From Comamonas sp. lk (lineage in GTDB: Bacteria; Pseudomonadota; Gammaproteobacteria; Burkholderiales; Burkholderiaceae_C): a DNA stretch of 5,895 nucleotides. The DNA is taken from positions 1-5,895 of the forward strand of contig CAMDKE010000184.1 in NCBI GenBank assembly GCA_945901215.1. Direction: 5' to 3'. Shown here piece after piece: positions 1-5,895 of the stretch; positions within the stretch are counted from its first letter, which is position 1, and each line of letters begins with the position of its first letter. Both the position numbers and the translations under genes were made by a program. The notes under the pieces were generated by a model that was given only the letters and a program-made list of their open reading frames with translations, was not told where the DNA came from and searched no databases.

Positions 1-733
1 GCCCTTCGTTGGTGCCGGGTTCGCCGTTGCCCGCGCTGCGAATGCGCATACCCGCATCAATACCGGCTGGAATTTTGACTTCGAGCGTCTTTTGGCGCTT
101 GATCTTGCCCTGGCCCGAACAGGCCGTGCAGGGGTCGGGGATCACTTTGCCCACGCCTTTGCAGGTGGGGCAGGTTTGTTGCACGCTGAAAAAGCCCTGG
201 CGCATTTGCACCACACCGGCGCCGCCGCAGGTGCCACAGCCCTTGATTTGGCTGCCTGGCTTGGCGCCCGCTCCAGCGCACACTTCGCAGGTTTCATGGC
301 TGGGAATGCGGATTTGTGCGTCCTTGCCATTGGCCGCTTCTTCCAGCGTCATTTCCATCGCGTAACTCAGATCACCGCCGCGAAACACCTGACGCCCACC
401 GCCTGTGCGTCCACGCTGCTGGCCGAACATGTCACCAAAAATGTCGCCAAAGGCTTCGGCAAAACCGCCAAAGCCCTCGCCCCCAGGCCCGCGCATATTG
501 GGGTCCACACCGGCATGACCGTGCTGGTCGTAGGCCGCACGCTTTTGCGGGTCCGACAGCATCTCATAGGCTTCTTTGGCCTCTTTGAACTTGACCTCGG
601 CTTCCTTGGACGCTTCTCCCTGGTTGCGGTCCGGGTGAAACTTCATCGCCATCTTGCGATAGGACTTCTTTATCTCCTCGTCCGACGCGTTTTTGGGGAT
701 GCCCAGAATCTCGTAAAAATCTCGTTTAGCCAT
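1..733 (-). CDS. dnaJ: Chaperone protein DnaJ (Hsp40), C-terminus cut off by window edge
   Basis: Co-chaperone of DnaK in the cytosol: it binds unfolded protein, hands it to DnaK and stimulates DnaK's ATPase. The first 244 residues are present and the frame is open to base 1, so roughly the last 130 residues (rest of the substrate-binding C-terminal domain and dimerisation tip) lie outside; family proteins are usually about 375-380 residues. It starts MAKRDFYEILG, the canonical class I DnaJ start. The J domain is residues 1-70 with the HPD triad at 33-35. A Gly/Phe-rich linker spans about 83-118 (repeated FGG, FGD, FG). The zinc-binding region has four CxxCxGxG motifs with cysteines at 149/152, 166/169, 188/191 and 202/205, all intact. 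C-terminal domain I resumes at about 210 (LEVKIPAGID). The Shine-Dalgarno site is mediocre: GGAG at 746-749, 12 bases from the ATG. It lies 95 bases after dnaK, across a terminator-like hairpin. Identification is secure. Confidence 0.97.
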   Translation of the reverse strand, partial: MAKRDFYEILGIPKNASDEEIKKSYRKMAMKFHPDRNQGEASKEAEVKFKEAKEAYEMLSDPQKRAAYDQHGHAGVDPNMRGPGGEGFGGFAEAFGDIFGDMFGQQRGRTGGGRQVFRGGDLSYAMEMTLEEAANGKDAQIRIPSHETCEVCAGAGAKPGSQIKGCGTCGGAGVVQMRQGFFSVQQTCPTCKGVGKVIPDPCTACSGQGKIKRQKTLEVKIPAGIDAGMRIRSAGNGEPGTNEG

Positions 734-759
734 CGTGAATGCGCGCTCCGTAACAACAG

Positions 760-797
760 AAAAGCCGCGCTGAACTCCAAACGGCGTTCAGCGCGGC
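760..797 (-). terminator. Rho-independent terminator-like hairpin between dnaK and dnaJ
   Basis: On the minus strand a perfect 12-bp inverted repeat (GTTCAGCGCGGC at 786-797 on the plus strand pairing with GCCGCGCTGAAC at 764-775) encloses a 10-base loop. It is followed immediately by TTTT (763-760), then CTGTTGTT. A G+C-rich stem plus a U tract is the standard intrinsic terminator layout, though the U tract is short. Because dnaJ follows directly and I see no promoter after the hairpin, it probably acts as a partial terminator or a 3'-end stabiliser for dnaK mRNA and lowers dnaJ relative to dnaK. The structure is seen directly; the effect is inferred. Confidence 0.75.
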
Positions 798-804
798 AGG
801 TTTT

Positions 805-824
805 CAAGCAGCCCGTGCTGCCTG
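805..824 (-). other. Small hairpin just after the dnaK stop codon
   Basis: Reading on the minus strand, CAGGCAGC (824-817) pairs with GCTGCTTG (812-805) in an 8-bp stem with one G-U pair, closing an ACGG tetraloop. It starts 4 bases after the dnaK TAA and ends 7 bases before the longer terminator-like stem, so the gap holds two tandem hairpins. It has no U tract of its own (it is followed by AAAACCT), so it is more likely an mRNA stability or processing element than a terminator. Function is not known from the sequence. Confidence 0.45.
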
Positions 825-828
825 GGAC

Positions 829-2760
<1,932 letters not shown>

Positions 2761-2767
2761 AATGAAA

Positions 2768-2772
2768 CTCCT
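2768..2772 (-). promoter_or_regulatory. Ribosome binding site of dnaK
   Basis: AGGAG on the minus strand, 7 bases before the dnaK ATG. It is the strongest Shine-Dalgarno match in the window and contrasts with grpE, which has none, and dnaJ, whose GGAG is 12 bases away. This fits DnaK being made in larger amounts than its co-chaperones. Confidence 0.85.
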
Positions 2773-2801
2773 GCTGATTCAAAAACTTTGGATAAAAAGA
2801 A

Positions 2802-2829
2802 AGTAGGGGCGACCCGCACACTTTTCAAG
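2802..2829 (-). promoter_or_regulatory. Sigma-32 (RpoH) heat-shock promoter of dnaK
   Basis: On the minus strand the -35 element CTTGAAA (2829-2823) matches the RpoH consensus exactly. A 13-base spacer follows, then CCCCTACT (2809-2802) against the -10 consensus CCCCATnT: CCCC and the final T match, while the A and T after CCCC do not. The predicted transcript start is near 2795, giving a leader of about 35 bases that contains the dnaK Shine-Dalgarno site. The promoter lies wholly in the 92-base grpE-dnaK gap, so dnaK can be transcribed separately from grpE. The motif is seen; activity is inferred. Confidence 0.8.
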
Positions 2830-2852
2830 TGCTGCGGCCGCCAGCCTGGAAC

Positions 2853-3395
2853 TTATTTGGGTGCCGCAACGGTTACCAAGGCGGGGCGCAGCACGCGCTC
2901 GGCGATCAAATAGCCTTTTTGCAACACGGCGACGACGGTGTTGGCCTCGAGCTCCGAGGGCACTAAGCTGATGGCCTGGTGGTGGTGGGGGTCAAATTTG
3001 GTACCAGCGGCCGGGTTGATGGCTATCACTTTGTTGCGCTCCAGGGCGGCAACAAGCTGGCGCAGGGTGGCTTGCGCGCCTTCGTTGATTTGCTCCACCG
3101 TAGCGTCTTTGATGGCCAGACCGGCTTCCAGACTGTCGGCCACCGGCAGCAGGCTCTCGGCAAAGCTCTCCAGCGCAAACTTGCGGGCTTTCGACACTTC
3201 CTCTTCTGCCCGGCGTCGGGCGTTTTCGGCATCGGCCTTGGCACGCAAAAACTGGTCGGCCAAGTCGGCGGACTTGGCTTGCAAAAGGGCCAGATCGGTT
3301 TGGGCCTGCGCCAGTTGCTCGGCCTCGGACAGGGGCGCTGGCGCGGCGCTGTGGGGCACATCGTCGGGGGTGGGGGTGGATGCGTGGTCGGTCAT
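2853..3395 (-). CDS. grpE: Nucleotide exchange factor GrpE
   Basis: GrpE is the cytosolic homodimer that releases ADP from DnaK and so resets the chaperone cycle. The 180-residue product has an acidic, Pro/Ala-rich disordered start (1-22), then a long heptad-like helix (about 23-75, LSEAEQLAQAQTDLALLQAK onward) containing the family pattern RAKADAENARRRAEEE. A four-helix-bundle region follows (FAESLLPVADSLEAGL), then the C-terminal beta-wing with FDPHHHQAIS, QKGYLIAERVLRPALV and the end VAAPK. The open frame runs back to 3503, but the extra 36 residues would cover the heat-shock promoter and look unlike GrpE, so I choose the ATG at 3395 (MTDHASTP). No clear Shine-Dalgarno site precedes it. 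It is the first gene of the heat-shock cluster, 112 bases after the FKBP gene. Length and motifs are normal for the family. Confidence 0.97.
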   Translation of the reverse strand: MTDHASTPTPDDVPHSAAPAPLSEAEQLAQAQTDLALLQAKSADLADQFLRAKADAENARRRAEEEVSKARKFALESFAESLLPVADSLEAGLAIKDATVEQINEGAQATLRQLVAALERNKVIAINPAAGTKFDPHHHQAISLVPSELEANTVVAVLQKGYLIAERVLRPALVTVAAPK

Positions 3396-3427
3396 GAAAT
3401 GTCGGATAAAAGCAGACGGTTGGGCGA

Positions 3428-3446
3428 GCAGCCGTAAAACAGCTGC
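3428..3446 (-). other. Hairpin in the grpE leader
   Basis: On the minus strand GCAGCTG (3446-3440) pairs with CGGCTGC (3434-3428) in a 7-bp stem with one U-G pair and a five-base TTTTA loop. The predicted RpoH transcript start is near 3445, so the hairpin would sit at or very near the 5' end of the grpE mRNA. Such 5' hairpins can protect mRNA from decay. It lies about 32 bases upstream of the ATG and does not cover the start codon, so it is not an obvious RNA thermometer. Function is inferred only. Confidence 0.4.
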
Positions 3447-3451
3447 CTTAT

Positions 3452-3479
3452 AGCTGGGGTGCACGCGCGCCTTTTCAAG
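3452..3479 (-). promoter_or_regulatory. Sigma-32 (RpoH) heat-shock promoter of grpE
   Basis: On the minus strand the -35 element CTTGAAA (3479-3473) is an exact consensus match, followed by a 13-base spacer and CCCCAGCT (3459-3452), which matches the -10 consensus CCCCATnT except for one base. The predicted start is near 3445, giving a grpE leader of about 50 bases. It sits between the FKBP stop and the grpE start and marks where the heat-shock transcription unit begins. It is the better of the two RpoH matches in the window and shares the nonamer CTTGAAAAG and the spacer length with the dnaK promoter. Confidence 0.85.
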
Positions 3480-3507
3480 GGTCCACGTCCACCGGCGGCG
3501 CATAGCG

Positions 3508-3855
3508 TCAGGTGCCCAACAGTTCGACGTCGAACTTCAGTGTGGCATTGGGCGGAATCACGCCACCCGCGCCACTGGCACCGTAGCCCAGCGATGCAGG
3601 AATAATCAGCGTGCGGCATCCGCCCACCTTCATGCCGGCCACGCCTTCGTCCCAGCCCTGGATGACCTGGCCAGCGCCTAAGCGAAACACAAATGGGGCG
3701 TTGCGGTCTTTGCTGGAGTCGAACTTGGTGCCTTGCTCGCCGTCATTGAACAGCCAGCCGGTGTAGTGCACGGTGACGTTTTTGCCGACAACTGCAGGCT
3801 CGCCTTCGCCCAGGGTGGTGTCAAGGTATTGCAGGCCGGAGTTGGATGTTTGCAT
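3508..3855 (-). CDS. FKBP-type peptidyl-prolyl cis-trans isomerase, small cytosolic form
   Basis: Catalyses cis-trans isomerisation of X-Pro bonds during protein folding. The 115-residue product is a single minimal FKBP domain (human FKBP12 has 107-108 residues) with no signal peptide, membrane segment or dimerisation arm, so it should be cytosolic. Residues matching the FKBP12 active site are Tyr31 (VHYTGWL), Phe45-Asp46 (KFDSS), Phe57, Val64-Ile65 (GQVIQGWDEG), Trp68, Tyr91 (GYGASGAGG), Ile100 (VIPPNATL) and Phe108 (KFDVELL). The pocket is therefore complete and activity is expected. The ATG has a good Shine-Dalgarno site. It lies 35 bases after the HxlR-type regulator and 112 bases before grpE. 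As a folding helper it fits the neighbouring chaperones, but the grpE heat-shock promoter lies downstream of it, so it is probably expressed with the aroE block. Several FKBP paralogues are usual, so I give no symbol. Confidence 0.95.
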   Translation of the reverse strand: MQTSNSGLQYLDTTLGEGEPAVVGKNVTVHYTGWLFNDGEQGTKFDSSKDRNAPFVFRLGAGQVIQGWDEGVAGMKVGGCRTLIIPASLGYGASGAGGVIPPNATLKFDVELLGT

Positions 3856-3861
3856 GGGTAA

Positions 3862-3866
3862 TCCTT
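3862..3866 (-). promoter_or_regulatory. Ribosome binding site of the FKBP gene
   Basis: AAGGA on the minus strand, 6 bases before the ATG at 3855, supports that start. It lies in the 35-base gap after the stop of the HxlR-type gene. Confidence 0.75.
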
Positions 3867-3890
3867 TGGTTGTGAAAGTTGAGAAGGGGG

Positions 3891-4217
3891 TTATTCGGTT
3901 GGTGAGGTGGCGCTAAGGTTGTGGCTCCATTTGGCTGCAAAGCCTTGCAGGTCGCCCAGGCGTTTGATCAAATCCAGGCCCAGGGTGGTTAGGGTGTAGC
4001 CCTCTCCAACGTGGGTCAGCAACGCCGCAGCGCGCAATTCCTTGATGCGGGTGTTGAGCGTATTGGGTGTGATACCGCCAACCGAGTCTTGCAACAGCCG
4101 AAAGGTCTGGGGGTGACCGTCTCGCAGAGCCCAAAGCACTCGCATCGCATAGCGCGCCTCCAGCAATGCCAATAGCTGGCCGACGACCGGGGTGGCATGG
4201 GTGCTTACAGTGCGCAT
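3891..4217 (-). CDS. HxlR-type winged-helix transcriptional regulator
   Basis: Small DNA-binding protein of 108 residues, at the short end of the HxlR family (usually about 100-150). What is seen: an N-terminal helix (about 10-22), then ARYAMRVLWALRDGHPQTFRL, equivalent to the HxlR 'GKW..RILWALRDGPLRFNEL' region; a recognition helix region GGITPNTLNTRIKELRAAALL (about 48-68); the wing and 'GYTLTTLGLDL' strand (about 73-83); and a last helix for dimerisation (to about 98). It has no cysteine, so redox or aldehyde sensing through an N-terminal Cys, known in some HxlR proteins, is not possible here. The frame stays open to an ATG at 4310, but that would overlap aroE by 71 bases and adds an unrelated Cys/Pro-rich stretch, so I choose the ATG at 4217, 22 bases after the aroE stop. 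It has no clear Shine-Dalgarno site, which suggests coupling to aroE translation. Target and ligand are unknown. Confidence 0.83.
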   Translation of the reverse strand: MRTVSTHATPVVGQLLALLEARYAMRVLWALRDGHPQTFRLLQDSVGGITPNTLNTRIKELRAAALLTHVGEGYTLTTLGLDLIKRLGDLQGFAAKWSHNLSATSPTE

Positions 4218-4239
4218 GGCGAATAGGGGCAAACCCGGC

Positions 4240-5124
4240 TCAGGCGGTGGCTTGCAGGTCTTGCAGCAGCGCGGCAGATGCCGTTGGTAGCAGGCCAAAC
4301 CAGGCTTCAAACGCGGCGCTCGCCTGGTGGATCAGCATGCCCATGCCATAGGCCACCGGGTTACCGCGTGCCAAGGCGGCTACCAGCAAGGGCGTATGTC
4401 GGGGCACATAAACAATGTCCGATACCAGGGCCGTGGCTGGCAAGTCGTCCAAAGCCAAGTCCAGCGCAGGCTGGCCATGCATGCCCTGGTTGGTGGTGTT
4501 GACCAGCAAGGCCACGCCGGTCAGCGCACTTGTACGTTCACTCCATGGGACGCTGGCCACTCGGGTCCCAAAGTCGCGCGCAATCGCCTGGGCTTTATCG
4601 ATGCTGCGGTTGCACAGGCGCACTTGCGGCGCCCCGGCGTCCAGCAAGGCGGCGACCACGGCCCGGGCTGCACCACCAGCGCCAATCACCAAAGCTGGGC
4701 CCGCATCAGCGCGCCAGCCGGCGTTGGACTCTTGCAGGCTGTGGAGGTAGCCAAAGGCGTCGGTGTTTTTGCCGGTCAGGCTGCCGTCGGGCTCTACCAC
4801 CACGGTGTTGATGGCGCCAATGCGCTGGGCCAGCGGCTCCACGCGGTCCACCAAGGAGAGTGCGGCCACTTTGTGCGGAATGGTCAGGTTGCAGCCGGCA
4901 AAACCGAGCTTGGGCAGGCTGCGCAAGGCAGCTTCCAAATCTTCGGGGCGCACCGGTAACTGCACATATGCGCCGCGTAGCCGGTACTGGGCAATCCAAT
5001 GGTTGTGGATCAGTGGCGAGCGCGAATGCGCCACCGGCCAACCCATCACGCCGGCTAAGACGTAGGGTGAGGTAGGCGATGGTGGTGCGGCGCTTGCCAA
5101 ACCCACGGAGGCTGGTTCAGCCAC
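4240..5124 (-). CDS. aroE: Shikimate dehydrogenase (NADP+)
   Basis: Catalyses NADPH-dependent reduction of 3-dehydroshikimate to shikimate in the aromatic amino acid (chorismate) pathway, in the cytosol. With the start chosen here the product has 294 residues, slightly longer than the usual 270-285. The substrate domain shows VAHSRSPLIHN (shikimate-binding Ser pair) and NLTIPHK with catalytic Lys85, then GKNTDAFG with catalytic Asp122. The NADP domain has the glycine-rich loop VIGAGGAARAV (about 146-156) and CNRSIDKA (Arg of the NADP phosphate site). The end has GMGMLIHQASAAFEAWFG with the conserved Gln267. The start is uncertain: conserved sequence begins at YVLAGVMGWP, and possible starts are GTG 5124 (4 bases after the rpoD stop), GTG 5106 and TTG 5100, none with a good Shine-Dalgarno site. 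The ATG at 5205 would overlap rpoD by 77 bases and is unlikely. Probably translated by coupling to rpoD. Function is secure. Confidence 0.93.
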   Translation of the reverse strand: MAEPASVGLASAAPPSPTSPYVLAGVMGWPVAHSRSPLIHNHWIAQYRLRGAYVQLPVRPEDLEAALRSLPKLGFAGCNLTIPHKVAALSLVDRVEPLAQRIGAINTVVVEPDGSLTGKNTDAFGYLHSLQESNAGWRADAGPALVIGAGGAARAVVAALLDAGAPQVRLCNRSIDKAQAIARDFGTRVASVPWSERTSALTGVALLVNTTNQGMHGQPALDLALDDLPATALVSDIVYVPRHTPLLVAALARGNPVAYGMGMLIHQASAAFEAWFGLLPTASAALLQDLQATA

Positions 5125-5128
5125 GGCT

Positions 5129-5895
<767 letters not shown>

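Noticed and set aside
801..808. CTTGAAAA on the minus strand in the dnaK-dnaJ gap, resembling an RpoH -35 element for dnaJ
   Set aside because: No CCCC-type -10 element follows at 11-17 bases; the expected position falls inside the terminator stem (AACGCCGT).
3396..3503. Longer GrpE start at the ATG at 3503 (adds 36 residues)
   Set aside because: The extension covers the RpoH promoter and leader, so it could not be translated from the predicted heat-shock transcript, and it does not look like GrpE.
3396..3507. CIRCE operator (TTAGCACTC-N9-GAGTGCTAA) or an hrcA gene near grpE
   Set aside because: I looked in the grpE and dnaK leaders and saw neither half-site; no HrcA-like gene is in the window.
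4218..4310. Longer HxlR start at the ATG at 4310 (adds 31 residues with three cysteines)
   Set aside because: It would overlap the end of aroE by 71 bases; the added residues are the out-of-frame reading of the aroE 3' end and match no HxlR N-terminus.
4327..4959. 210-codon plus-strand frame opposite aroE, and similar ones opposite grpE and rpoD
   Set aside because: These are shadows of GC-rich coding sequence; the minus-strand frames carry full family motifs and the shadows carry none.

Overview
The window is a compact, high-GC stretch of bacterial chromosome in which every supported gene lies on the minus strand. Reading in the direction of transcription (right to left) the order is: 3' part of rpoD (primary sigma factor), aroE (shikimate dehydrogenase), a small HxlR-type winged-helix regulator, a short FKBP-type peptidyl-prolyl isomerase, grpE, dnaK, and the first two thirds of dnaJ. 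The protein sequences are typical of a betaproteobacterium. Burkholderiales, probably a Comamonadaceae member, is my best guess from general resemblance; no search was run.

There are two functional blocks. The right half (3508-5895) is rpoD-aroE-hxlR-FKBP with gaps of about 4, 22 and 35 bases, consistent with co-transcription from upstream of the window. The left half (1-3507) is the Hsp70 chaperone cluster grpE-dnaK-dnaJ: DnaK is the ATP-driven chaperone, DnaJ the J-protein that delivers substrate and triggers ATP hydrolysis, and GrpE the nucleotide exchange factor.

The most informative non-coding signals are two sigma-32 (RpoH) heat-shock promoter matches, one before grpE and one before dnaK. 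Both have a CTTGAAA -35 element, exactly 13 bases of spacer and a CCCC-type -10 element. Between dnaK and dnaJ there is a small hairpin followed by a perfect 12-bp stem and a TTTT tract, which looks like a partial terminator that would make dnaJ depend on read-through. No hrcA gene and no CIRCE operator are visible, so control here looks like RpoH only.

No gene-free stretch exceeds 112 bases. I see no tRNA or rRNA, mobile element, CRISPR array or phage gene. This is mostly conserved core genome, and I do not find a previously undescribed system in it. The points of real interest are regulatory: the paired heat-shock promoters, the dnaK-dnaJ hairpins, the structured grpE leader without a clear Shine-Dalgarno site, and the unusual join of an rpoD-aroE-hxlR-FKBP block to the chaperone cluster.
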